Assembly (NCBI GenBank): GCA_001872985.1
Contig: MNYA01000269.1
Span: forward strand, 1-6,004
DNA length: 6,004 nucleotides
From: a bacterium CG2_30_54_10
GTDB lineage: Bacteria; Muiribacteriota; Ozemobacteria; Ozemobacterales; Ozemobacteraceae
Direction of reading: 5' to 3'
Shown: positions 1 through 5,974 of the stretch, one piece after another
Layout of the letters: each line of letters begins with the position of its first letter
Numbering within the stretch: the stretch's first letter is position 1
Notes under the pieces: generated by a model
Told to the model about the DNA's origin: nothing
Databases searched by the model: none
The model's input: the letters and a program-made list of their open reading frames with translations, nothing else
Program-made: the position numbers and the translations under genes

Positions 1-192
1 ACTTGCTTTACCAGAACCGTTGGTGAAGCCGCTTTTCGCAGAATCGCGCAATACTCAGGAAACCACGATGCAATCAAGATCTACGAAGAAAAGTGCCGTT
101 GTAGTATTATGTCATTGCGAGGAGCGGAGCGACGAAGCAATCTCCTGGTAAGAAGAAGATTGCTTCGCTTCGCTCGCAATGACAGTGTTTGA
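1..192 (+). CDS. Possible C-terminal tail of an upstream gene, partial at 5' end
   Basis: Frame 1 is open from the window edge to a TGA at 190-192 (63 residues, no start visible). Residues 1-34 look protein-like, with a stretch reading QYSGNHDAIKIYEEK. This loosely resembles the YS...A...YEE end of GT4-type glycosyltransferases, which would fit a polysaccharide cluster, but the match is too short to assign. From about codon 37 the frame is inside the palindromic repeat at 111-183, so its last 25 or so residues (SLRGAERRSN... LLRFARND) are repeat translation rather than conserved protein. Frame 2 is also open, to a TAA at 149-151, and cannot be excluded. I prefer frame 1 on residue composition only. 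The real stop may have been replaced when the repeat arrived. Confidence 0.35.
   Translation, partial: TCFTRTVGEAAFRRIAQYSGNHDAIKIYEEKCRCSIMSLRGAERRSNLLVRRRLLRFARNDSV
111..183. repeat. Imperfect palindromic dispersed-type repeat (GTCATTGCGA...TCGCAATGAC)
   Basis: The left arm is 111-143 and the right arm is 157-183. The reverse complement of the right arm begins GTCATTGCGAGCGAAGCG and ends CGAAGCAATCT. The left arm begins GTCATTGCGAGGAGCGGAGC and ends with the same CGAAGCAATCT, so the arms pair at both ends with a 6-base bulge in the left arm. The central loop is 13 bases. The termini are perfect inverted repeats of 11 bases. From memory, this sequence type recurs as an intergenic and sometimes intragenic repeat in many unrelated bacterial genomes. 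It has no coding capacity and is probably a non-autonomous, MITE-like or REP-like element. Transcribed, it would form a long hairpin between the upstream gene and the flippase gene. Confidence 0.85.
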
Positions 193-264
193 CAAAAAGT
201 CTGTCTGTAAAGTTACTACAGTGTCAATAAGTTTTGAAAATTCTTCCGTGGCCCATCATTCGTC

Positions 265-1611
265 ATGAATAGCCTTCTTTTTCTGAAAGACCTACAGATC
301 AACAAGGCTGTCGTATTCTCTCTTTCTGTACAGGTTTGGGCGATCGCATTGGGGCCGCTCACCGTCATTTTTTTGGGATGGTATCTTTCTCCCGATGAGC
401 AGGGATACTACTACACTTTTACAAGCTTCAACGCTCTTCAGCTTTTTGCGGAGATGGTTCTCTCACTTGTTTTGGTACAAGTTTCCAGTCATGAATGGGC
501 TGCATTTCCGGGAGGAAACGATGCATCCCTGGAAAGGAAACTGGAGAAAGGTTCGCTTTCAAGACTTGGAAGCCTTCTTCGATTTGCAATTAAATGGGTT
601 TACGCATGGGGTTTCACATTCACGCTTGCAATGGGGCTGGGAGGGGCTTTGGTTCTTGGCTGGAGCCCGCAAACCGGAGTGATCTGGGGTTTGCCGTGGC
701 TTCTGTTTTGCCTTTCCTGCGGGGTGTCTCACCTGATCGCGCCGTTTCTTTCGATCCTTGAGGGCTGCAACGAGGTCAAATCGATTTATTTCATTCGCTT
801 CCTTCAAAGCGCAATTTTTGCCGTATTCATCCTGATCGGGCTACGGTTCGGCTTTGGTCTATTTTCCCTTGCGCTGGCCCAGATTTCAAAATTTTTAATT
901 GGGATATTCGGTCTCGTTTTTTCGCACCGCAAGAAATTGTCGGATTTCATTCGCTCGCGATGCGACGAGGAAATTGCATGGTGGCGGGAGGTTCTTCCGC
1001 TTCAATGGAGAAGCGCGTTGAGTTGGATCTCCGGTTATTTCATCTTTTCCATTTTCACCCCCATCATGTTTATTTTCCATGGGCCTGTGCAGGCAGGCCA
1101 GATGGGAATGTCCCTGACGATAATCTCCGCCCTTGACGGGATTGCCAACTCTTGGATGCAGCCGCGAATGCCCGAGCTTGGCGTTTTGATTGCACGGAGA
1201 AATTTTCAGAAATTGGATCGGCTGTTTTTCAAAATTCTTCGTATTTCCCTCTGGGTCATTTTCTTTCTGATGGCCTCATTGCTGGGGGCATTCGGCATTT
1301 TGCGGCTTTACGGGTTCAGCTTCAGCGAACGCTTACTCGCATCCGTTCCATTCGTCTGCCTTGTCCTCCAAAGAGGGGTTGGCGCGGTCATAGGATGCTT
1401 TTCATCCTATTTGAGGGCTCACAAAAAGGAACCCCTGGTCGCGCAATCTCTAATCGGCGCCGTTCTCATTTTGGCTTTTTCGCTACTCTCCGTCAGGGAA
1501 TACGGCGCGATTGGACTTTCGGCGGGTTTTCTCCTGGTAACAGTCTTGTTCTCGCTTCCGGCAACGATTTTAAAATTTTTTCACTTCAGAAAAGAGTGGC
1601 ACCGGGACTAA
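265..1611 (+). CDS. Wzx/MATE-like polysaccharide flippase (multi-pass membrane protein)
   Basis: This 448-residue protein is dominated by hydrophobic segments. I count about 12 likely membrane helices, roughly at residues 16-38, 54-74, 112-132, 139-165, 178-195, 200-219, 250-271, 277-297, 325-347, 357-380, 391-409 and 413-436. Short basic loops include HRKK at 221-224 and RRNFQKLDR at 311-319. Length, helix number and the order of polar breaks fit the MOP superfamily oligosaccharide flippases (Wzx/RfbX, PF01943/PF13440 type). These move undecaprenyl-diphosphate-linked repeat units across the inner membrane. Sugar-nucleotide genes downstream support that role. The ATG at 265 is the first in-frame start giving a normal N-terminus, but no clear Shine-Dalgarno sequence precedes it. 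The gene looks more AT-rich than the genes downstream, as is common for flippases. A transporter of another MOP subfamily cannot be excluded from sequence reading alone. Confidence 0.85.
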   Translation: MNSLLFLKDLQINKAVVFSLSVQVWAIALGPLTVIFLGWYLSPDEQGYYYTFTSFNALQLFAEMVLSLVLVQVSSHEWAAFPGGNDASLERKLEKGSLSRLGSLLRFAIKWVYAWGFTFTLAMGLGGALVLGWSPQTGVIWGLPWLLFCLSCGVSHLIAPFLSILEGCNEVKSIYFIRFLQSAIFAVFILIGLRFGFGLFSLALAQISKFLIGIFGLVFSHRKKLSDFIRSRCDEEIAWWREVLPLQWRSALSWISGYFIFSIFTPIMFIFHGPVQAGQMGMSLTIISALDGIANSWMQPRMPELGVLIARRNFQKLDRLFFKILRISLWVIFFLMASLLGAFGILRLYGFSFSERLLASVPFVCLVLQRGVGAVIGCFSSYLRAHKKEPLVAQSLIGAVLILAFSLLSVREYGAIGLSAGFLLVTVLFSLPATILKFFHFRKEWHRD

Positions 1612-1658
1612 CAAAAAAACCGAAATCGGCGTCAAGAGTCCGGGTAAACCGCAAAAAC

Positions 1659-1689
1659 ACAAAGAATACAAAGAATACAAAGAATACAA
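1659..1689 (+). repeat. 9-bp tandem array (ACAAAGAAT)x3 plus partial copy
   Basis: Three exact copies of ACAAAGAAT lie at 1659-1667, 1668-1676 and 1677-1685, followed by a partial ACAAG at 1686-1690. The array sits 48 bases after the flippase stop codon, in a non-coding gap. In one frame it reads KNTKNTKNT, but that frame has no other sign of being a gene. Similar ACAAAGAA-type arrays are familiar as intergenic repeats in several environmental phyla (recollection, not checked). Confidence 0.85.
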
Positions 1690-1767
1690 GGGAAACGGTG
1701 AAATTTGGATGCGGAATTTTGTATTGGTTGTTAGCCGCTGGTAGCGCTAATGATTCCGGCTATGTAT

Positions 1768-1796
1768 TTGAAGTTTTAATGGCTTTCTGCTATTCT
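1768..1796 (+). promoter_or_regulatory. Candidate sigma70-type promoter for the radical SAM gene (extended -10)
   Basis: TTGAAG at 1768-1773 (4 of 6 to TTGACA) is followed, after exactly 17 bases, by TATTCT at 1791-1796 (4 of 6 to TATAAT). A TG lies one base upstream of the -10 (1788-1789), giving an extended -10. Transcription would start near 1803, about 58 bases before the ATG at 1861. The leader contains the dyad GGGAA(6 nt)TTCCC at 1826-1841, which could be an operator or a small hairpin. Assignment rests on consensus matching only, and the host may use other promoter rules. Confidence 0.4.
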
Positions 1797-1849
1797 CTGG
1801 GGTCTCAGTCCGGCTCCGCCGATGGGGGAAGTCACGTTCCCAGATCAAT

Positions 1850-1854
1850 AAGGA
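1850..1854 (+). promoter_or_regulatory. Ribosome binding site of the radical SAM gene
   Basis: AAGGA lies 6 bases before the ATG at 1861 and supports that start. A second ATG at 1854 is in a different frame and has no such motif before it. Confidence 0.6.
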
Positions 1855-1860
1855 TGAACC

Positions 1861-3342
1861 ATGGCACGATTCCTACTGGTTGCCGCCTCTTTTGAGGACG
1901 TCACCTTTTTGGGCAAGACCCAGGTAAACTCTCATTACCCACTGGGTTTGGCCTATCTACATTCTTACCTTGAGAGCAGGGGGCATACCGTTCGGACATT
2001 GGCCCTCAATCACGAACCGTTTGCGAATTGCCGTGAACAGGTGCTGGCCGGGATCAAAGCCTTTTCGCCGGACACCATTGGTTTCCAGATTCTGACTTCC
2101 AATCGGGTTGCCACCATGCTCCTCGTAGACGAGGTTCACCAGCTCCTCCCAAGCGTTCCAATCCTGCTGGGGGGCATCCACACCAGCGTAATGTATTCCC
2201 AGCTCCTGGACCGCTTTCCCTATGCCATCGCGGTTCTGGGCGAGGGGGAACAGACCTGCGACGAGTTGCTGCAGGCACTTGCCTCTTCACGGAATATCGA
2301 GGATGTTCCCGGCATCGCGTTCCGATCGGCGGGGAAGGTTCGGTTGACCGCCCTCCGCACATTGTGGGAAAACCTTGATGAGCTGCCGTTTCCCAAGCAT
2401 GATATCTTTTTCACCGGCAATCGTTCGCTGGCCGGCATGCTCTCCTCGCGCGGGTGTGCCTTCAAATGCAGCTTCTGCGTCCTTGATTCATTTTCCCGGC
2501 GTCGGGTCCGCTTTCGGTCTCCCGAGAATGTGCTGGAAGAAATCGATTACCTGGCACGCACCTTTCCCAATTTACAGACCATCTGGTTCCACGACGATTC
2601 CTTCTTTTTCCGGCCGGAGCGGGCCATCGCCATCTGCGAAGGGATCATCCGCCTGGGTATCCGCAAGAATTTCGTCTGCAGTGCCCGATTCAAGCCCATC
2701 TCCCAGGAGTTGGTCAATGCCCTGGAACGCGCCGGCTTTGGGATGGTTTTGTTTGGGCTCGAATCGGGATCCGAAAAAATCCTCCAACTCGCTCACAAGC
2801 ACATCACCCAAGATGATGCGATCAAGGCCATCGAATTGTTCCGCCACCGGAACATCCGTCTCGCGGTTTTCCTGATCGTCGGCCTATACGGGGAAACCCG
2901 GGAAACCTTAATCGAAACCGCTCGCTTTTTCCAGCGGCTCCAGAAGATTAAATATTTTTTGCATCCGGATGGGGTTGCCATTCTTAACGTCTATCCCGGC
3001 ACGGAGATCTACGAGCTCTGCAAGCAACAGCGGCTCCTTGAGGACAAGTTTTGGTTGACCGACCAACCCACCCCCGTCTTTACCGTTGAGCATGACTTGG
3101 CCACCCTCCAGTTGTTCCGAGATCTTCTGCTGGATCACGTCTCACTCTTCCGCCTCCCCAACCCCCGCGCATTGCATTTTCAGCGAACTTTAATTCCCCA
3201 AATTCTGAAATTTCTCCTATTTGAAACTCCGCCTCGGGAAGCCATGCGGATTGTGGCCGAACCATTGCTCGGAGCACTTCGGTCGATGGCCCCCGGCCTG
3301 GTTGACTCCTTGCTCGCCTTGTATCGAAATTACCGCTCGTGA
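1861..3342 (+). CDS. B12-binding-domain radical SAM enzyme, substrate unknown
   Basis: The protein has 493 residues. Residues 1-140 resemble the Rossmann-like cobalamin-binding domain of class B/BchE-type radical SAM proteins: a hydrophobic first strand (FLLVAAS), a PLGLAYLHSYLESRGH segment at 27-42, GGIHTS at 104-109 and the LGEGE turn at 126-130. I see no DxHxxG motif, so any cobalamin would not be held by the usual His; many family members lack it. The radical SAM core starts near 193. It has the CxxxCxxC cluster motif at C199, C203 and C206, preceded by SSRG, an acidic strand WFHDD at 242-246 and a GLESGSEKIL segment at 299-308. Family members methylate unactivated carbons or catalyse ring formation and other rearrangements. 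Nothing here fixes the substrate. The C-terminal 110 residues are family-variable. The position between a flippase and GDP-sugar genes suggests a role in polysaccharide or lipid-carrier modification, which is inference. It is probably transcribed from its own promoter. Confidence 0.92.
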   Translation: MARFLLVAASFEDVTFLGKTQVNSHYPLGLAYLHSYLESRGHTVRTLALNHEPFANCREQVLAGIKAFSPDTIGFQILTSNRVATMLLVDEVHQLLPSVPILLGGIHTSVMYSQLLDRFPYAIAVLGEGEQTCDELLQALASSRNIEDVPGIAFRSAGKVRLTALRTLWENLDELPFPKHDIFFTGNRSLAGMLSSRGCAFKCSFCVLDSFSRRRVRFRSPENVLEEIDYLARTFPNLQTIWFHDDSFFFRPERAIAICEGIIRLGIRKNFVCSARFKPISQELVNALERAGFGMVLFGLESGSEKILQLAHKHITQDDAIKAIELFRHRNIRLAVFLIVGLYGETRETLIETARFFQRLQKIKYFLHPDGVAILNVYPGTEIYELCKQQRLLEDKFWLTDQPTPVFTVEHDLATLQLFRDLLLDHVSLFRLPNPRALHFQRTLIPQILKFLLFETPPREAMRIVAEPLLGALRSMAPGLVDSLLALYRNYRS

Positions 3343-3454
3343 AGCAGATCTCCGCCTTTTTATCGCGCCGGGACCCTCCATGTCGTCAACTTCTGCCGGC
3401 GTTGATATTGTCATTGCCAGTGGGGTTTGCGACGGCGTTTGCATCGACGTTTAG

Positions 3455-3484
3455 GTTTGTGTTTGCGTTTGCGTTTGCGTTTGC
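3455..3484 (+). repeat. Hexamer tandem array (GTTTGC)n
   Basis: Four exact GTTTGC units run from 3461 to 3484, preceded by one variant unit GTTTGT at 3455-3460 and followed by a broken GTTGCA. Looser GTTTGC copies occur just upstream (near 3425 and 3437), so the array looks like the intact end of a decaying longer one. It lies in the 241-base gap between the radical SAM gene and the epimerase gene, about 100 bases before the latter's start. Confidence 0.85.
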
Positions 3485-3512
3485 GTTGCAGGATATGGGA
3501 TATTTTAAGCGG

Positions 3513-3541
3513 TTGATTCGACGATCTTTCGAGGGTTTCAT
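3513..3541 (+). promoter_or_regulatory. Weak candidate promoter for the epimerase-dehydratase pair
   Basis: TTGATT at 3513-3518 (4 of 6 to TTGACA) and TTTCAT at 3536-3541 (4 of 6 to TATAAT) are separated by exactly 17 bases. Transcription would start near 3548 and give a leader of about 36 bases. The spacing is ideal but the -10 lacks the A at its second position, so this is a weak prediction. Confidence 0.27.
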
Positions 3542-3571
3542 GTTTTGTCCGAATTCACATTCAAGAAAAAT

Positions 3572-3576
3572 AGGAG
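3572..3576 (+). promoter_or_regulatory. Ribosome binding site deciding the epimerase start
   Basis: AGGAG lies 7 bases before the ATG at 3584. It argues against the upstream in-frame TTG at 3545, which would add 13 residues not expected in the family and would place this motif inside the coding region. Confidence 0.75.
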
Positions 3577-3583
3577 CGCACGC

Positions 3584-4534
3584 ATGCTAGATTTATCAGA
3601 ACGGATTTTTATCACTGGGCACCGGGGAATGGTAGGATCCGCTCTGCATCGTATTTTGATGCGGGAGGGCTATCGCAATTTTTGCACGGCCTCCCGAAGC
3701 GAGCTCGACCTAAGGCAACAGACTCAGGTGGAGACCTATTTCCGGGAGCATCGGCCAACCGTAGTTTTCTTGGCGGCTGCGCGGGTTGGCGGGATCAAAG
3801 CCAACATGGAGGGACCAGGGCAGTTCCTGTATGACAATTTGATGATACAAACCAACGTCATTCAGCAGTGTCTTGAACATCGGGTCAAGAAGGTGGTCTT
3901 CCTTGGCAGCTCGTGCATTTATCCACGCAATTGCCCGCAGCCGATAAAAGAGGAGTATCTGATGACAGGGCCTCTCGAACCCACCAATGAGGGTTACGCC
4001 ATTGCCAAGATTGCCGGTCTTCGATTGTCACAGTATTACGCGAAGCAGTTCGGTCTGAGCGTTCTCAATCCCATGCCCTGCAACCTGTATGGTACCAACG
4101 ATCATTTCGAATTCGACCGGGCTCATGTTTTGTCTTCCCTGGTACACCGCTTCGTTGACGCTGTGGACGATGGGGCCTCCGAGGTCGTGGTCTGGGGAAC
4201 GGGGAGCGCTCGCCGCGAATTCATGCATGTCGATGATTTTGCCGAGGCTGTCCTGCTTCTGGTGAACCGTTACACATCCTCCGATTTGATCAATGTCGGC
4301 TGTGGAACAGACTTAACCATCAAGGAACTGGCCGAACTTGTAGCAAAGGAAACCGGATTCAAGGGCCGCCTCGTCTGGGACACCAAAATGCCCGATGGCA
4401 TGCCCCGCAAGTGCCTCGACGTTTCCAGGCTGCAGGCACTCGGCTTTCGTCCGCGTATTGCACTGCCGGAGGGCATTTCCCGCACCGTCGCTGACTACCG
4501 TCAGATCAAGGCAAATGGGGGATCCGTGAAATGA
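3584..4534 (+). CDS. fcl: GDP-L-fucose synthase family epimerase/reductase (GDP-colitose synthase candidate)
   Basis: This 316-residue extended short-chain dehydrogenase is close to the 321 residues of E. coli Fcl. The start is ATG 3584. The NADP-binding motif GHRGMVG lies at 12-18. FLGSSCIYPR at 106-115 contains the expected Ser109 and Cys111, and LEPTNEGYAIAKIAG at 131-145 contains the catalytic Tyr138 and Lys142. His181 in RAHVL matches the second acid/base residue of the C3/C5 epimerase reaction. REFMHVDD at 211-218 is also typical. Fcl converts GDP-4-keto-6-deoxy-D-mannose to GDP-L-fucose by epimerisation and NADPH-dependent reduction in the cytoplasm. Its homologue ColC does C5 epimerisation and C4 reduction after 3-deoxygenation, giving GDP-L-colitose. 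The downstream gene, overlapping by 4 bases, is ColD-like, so the ColC role is at least as likely here. Family membership is secure. The choice between the two substrates is inferred from context. Confidence 0.95.
   Translation: MLDLSERIFITGHRGMVGSALHRILMREGYRNFCTASRSELDLRQQTQVETYFREHRPTVVFLAAARVGGIKANMEGPGQFLYDNLMIQTNVIQQCLEHRVKKVVFLGSSCIYPRNCPQPIKEEYLMTGPLEPTNEGYAIAKIAGLRLSQYYAKQFGLSVLNPMPCNLYGTNDHFEFDRAHVLSSLVHRFVDAVDDGASEVVVWGTGSARREFMHVDDFAEAVLLLVNRYTSSDLINVGCGTDLTIKELAELVAKETGFKGRLVWDTKMPDGMPRKCLDVSRLQALGFRPRIALPEGISRTVADYRQIKANGGSVK
4517..4522 (+). promoter_or_regulatory. Ribosome binding site of the dehydratase gene, inside the upstream gene
   Basis: GGGGGA lies 8 bases before the ATG at 4531, within the last codons of the preceding gene. 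With the ATGA stop/start overlap at 4531-4534 it indicates translational coupling of the two genes. Confidence 0.5.
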
Positions 4535-5703
4535 TCCCGCTCATGAAGAGCACCTTTGCAAACGAGAAAGAGACCCGCCAGGCTTTGGTGGAATTCATCA
4601 CTTCCGCTCCGCGATTGAGCATGGATCGGGAATGTTTCCAATTCGAGCGTGAGTTCGCGGATTGGCACCAGCGCAGGGATTCTATTCTCTTTAACAGCGG
4701 CGGCAGCGCCAATCTCGCCATTTTGATGGCGCTGAAAAATCTCGGCCGTCTCAAGGCCGGCGATCGCGTCGGGTTCACCGCCTTGACTTGGTCCACAAAT
4801 GTCATGCCGATCATTCAGCATGGCCTGGCCCCGGTTCCCCTTGATGTTTCCCCGGTCACCATGAATGCAATGGTCGAACATGTGGCCAAGCGACTTGATG
4901 AAGTCGATTTGCAGGCTCTCTTCATCACCAACGTCCTGGGCTTTACCGGCGATCTTCCAGCCCTGGCCGACCTTTGCCGAAAGCGCCGAATTCTGCTGCT
5001 CGAAGACAATTGCGAAGCGTTGGGAACCCGCCTTGGTGGCCGATTGAGCGGCAATTTTGGTTTGGCAGCCAGTTCCTCGTTTTTCGTGGCCCACCACATG
5101 TCGACCATCGAAGGCGGCATGGCCATCACCGACGATCTTGACCTGGGCGAGATGTTGCGCATCGTGCGTGCCAACGGCTGGGATCGCAATCTGACCTCGG
5201 AGCAGCAAGCCAAATGGCGTGCCCGCTTTGACATTCCCAACGAGTTCGAGGCCAAGTATGCCTTCTACGATCTCGGATTCAACCTTCGGCCCACCGAAAT
5301 CACCGGCTTTCTCGGACGTCGGCAACTTAAGTATCTCACGGAAGGAGTCCGGCTCCGGGAAGAGAACTACCATTTCCTCGCTGATGTGCTCTGTCGGAAT
5401 CCCATTTACCTGCCGCTTGACCGACGGCACATCGAGCGCCTGTCCAGTTTTGCCTTTCCGGTTCTCTGCCGCACCCCGCAGCTCAGAGAGGCCGCCATCA
5501 AGCGTTTCACCGAAGCCGGTGTGGAAGTGCGGCCCATGATCGCCGGCAACATCCAGCGGCAGCCCTTTTTCCGAAAGTATGTTTCCCGGGTCTACGATCT
5601 CCCCGGAGCCGACCTGATCCATGATTGCGGCTTCTATTTCGGCAACTATCCCGAGCTGACCCGCGCCGATCTTGATCTCCTGGCCGCCTGCCTCCGAGCA
5701 TAG
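4531..5703 (+). CDS. colD: ColD-like PLP-dependent GDP-4-keto-6-deoxymannose 3-dehydratase (DegT/DnrJ/EryC1/StrS fold)
   Basis: The protein has 390 residues, against 388 for ColD as I recall it. It has the fold-type I sugar aminotransferase layout: SGGSANL at 56-62 for the PLP phosphate, LLEDNCEALG at 156-165 with Asp159 facing the PLP ring nitrogen, and SSSFFVAHHMSTIEGGMAI at 181-199. In aminotransferases this last segment carries the Schiff-base lysine. Here the aligned residue is His189, as in ColD (SHHIATMEGG), so the enzyme should dehydrate rather than transaminate. Further ColD-like stretches are RANGWDRNL (213-221), NLRPTEITGFLG (251-262), GVEVRPMIAGN (330-340) and FGNYPEL (370-376). 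ColD uses PLP and glutamate to remove the C3 hydroxyl of GDP-4-keto-6-deoxymannose, without the iron-sulfur cluster of the CDP-sugar enzymes RfbH/E1. The coupled Fcl/ColC-type gene supports a GDP-sugar substrate. Another NDP-4-keto-6-deoxysugar is the main alternative. Confidence 0.93.
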   Translation: MIPLMKSTFANEKETRQALVEFITSAPRLSMDRECFQFEREFADWHQRRDSILFNSGGSANLAILMALKNLGRLKAGDRVGFTALTWSTNVMPIIQHGLAPVPLDVSPVTMNAMVEHVAKRLDEVDLQALFITNVLGFTGDLPALADLCRKRRILLLEDNCEALGTRLGGRLSGNFGLAASSSFFVAHHMSTIEGGMAITDDLDLGEMLRIVRANGWDRNLTSEQQAKWRARFDIPNEFEAKYAFYDLGFNLRPTEITGFLGRRQLKYLTEGVRLREENYHFLADVLCRNPIYLPLDRRHIERLSSFAFPVLCRTPQLREAAIKRFTEAGVEVRPMIAGNIQRQPFFRKYVSRVYDLPGADLIHDCGFYFGNYPELTRADLDLLAACLRA

Positions 5704-5705
5704 CG

Positions 5706-5743
5706 TTTCGGTTGCTAGACCCTCGCCGAAAAGGTCTTTTCTT
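5706..5743 (+). terminator. Weak intrinsic terminator candidate after the dehydratase gene
   Basis: AGACC at 5717-5721 pairs with GGTCT at 5733-5737 around an 11-base loop and is followed by a T-rich run (TTTTCTT, 5737-5743). A competing pairing, TTTCGG 5706-5711 with CCGAAA 5726-5731, overlaps it. Both stems are short (5-6 bp), so termination here is only possible. Confidence 0.25.
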
Positions 5744-5845
5744 GTGTGCATGGGCATCTCGGCACCACCCATGCCTCCCTTTTGGTCGTTTTTATGTAAC
5801 TTCTCAATAATTCGGGGTAACAAGTAGACGCGGCTAAGAATGATG

Positions 5846-5916
5846 AATGGAGAATTGGAGAGGTTTTCTCAAGAATCCTAAATTTATTTTCACCCATTCT
5901 CCATTTTCACCCATTC
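5846..5916. repeat. Inverted repeat (AATGGAGAAT/ATTCTCCATT) with a 17-bp-period direct repeat
   Basis: AATGGAGAAT at 5846-5855 is the exact reverse complement of ATTCTCCATT at 5896-5905, with 40 bases between the arms. The right side also contains TTTTCACCCATTC twice, at 5887-5899 and 5904-5916, a 13-base direct repeat with a 17-base period. A transcript could form a 10-bp stem. No T-run follows directly, so this is not a classic terminator. Confidence 0.65.
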
Positions 5917-5974
5917 ACCTTTTCTTCAATTTTCCCAAACAGGTAAACTCTTGATTTTTTTCCTTCCACTCCAG

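Noticed and set aside
100..220. TGTAGTA (100-106) and TACTACA (214-220) as an outer inverted repeat around the palindrome
   Set aside because: Seven bases at unequal distances from the palindrome ends is within chance, and no target duplication is visible.
189..222. TTGACA at 189-194 as a flippase promoter
   Set aside because: The -35 is perfect, but no acceptable -10 lies at 16-18 bases. TACAGT at 217-222 is 22 bases away, so I could not support a promoter.
1152..1895. A 247-codon + strand frame overlapping the flippase end and the radical SAM start
   Set aside because: It runs in a different frame through the flippase gene and through the ACAAAGAAT array (KNTKNTKNT) and has no motif or ribosome site. 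It is a shadow.
3545..3583. Upstream TTG start extending the epimerase by 13 residues
   Set aside because: The AGGAG at 3572-3576 fits the ATG at 3584, and the family begins shortly before the GxxGxxG motif, which the ATG start reproduces.
5808..5817. TAATTCGGGG, reminiscent of sequences flanking REP-associated transposases
   Set aside because: It is only a ten-base resemblance from memory, without a hairpin or transposase gene nearby.
4501..5823. A 440-codon open frame on the - strand opposite the dehydratase gene
   Set aside because: It lies almost wholly antisense to a gene with clear catalytic motifs, its translation shows no recognisable family motif, and long antisense frames are expected opposite GC-biased codons.
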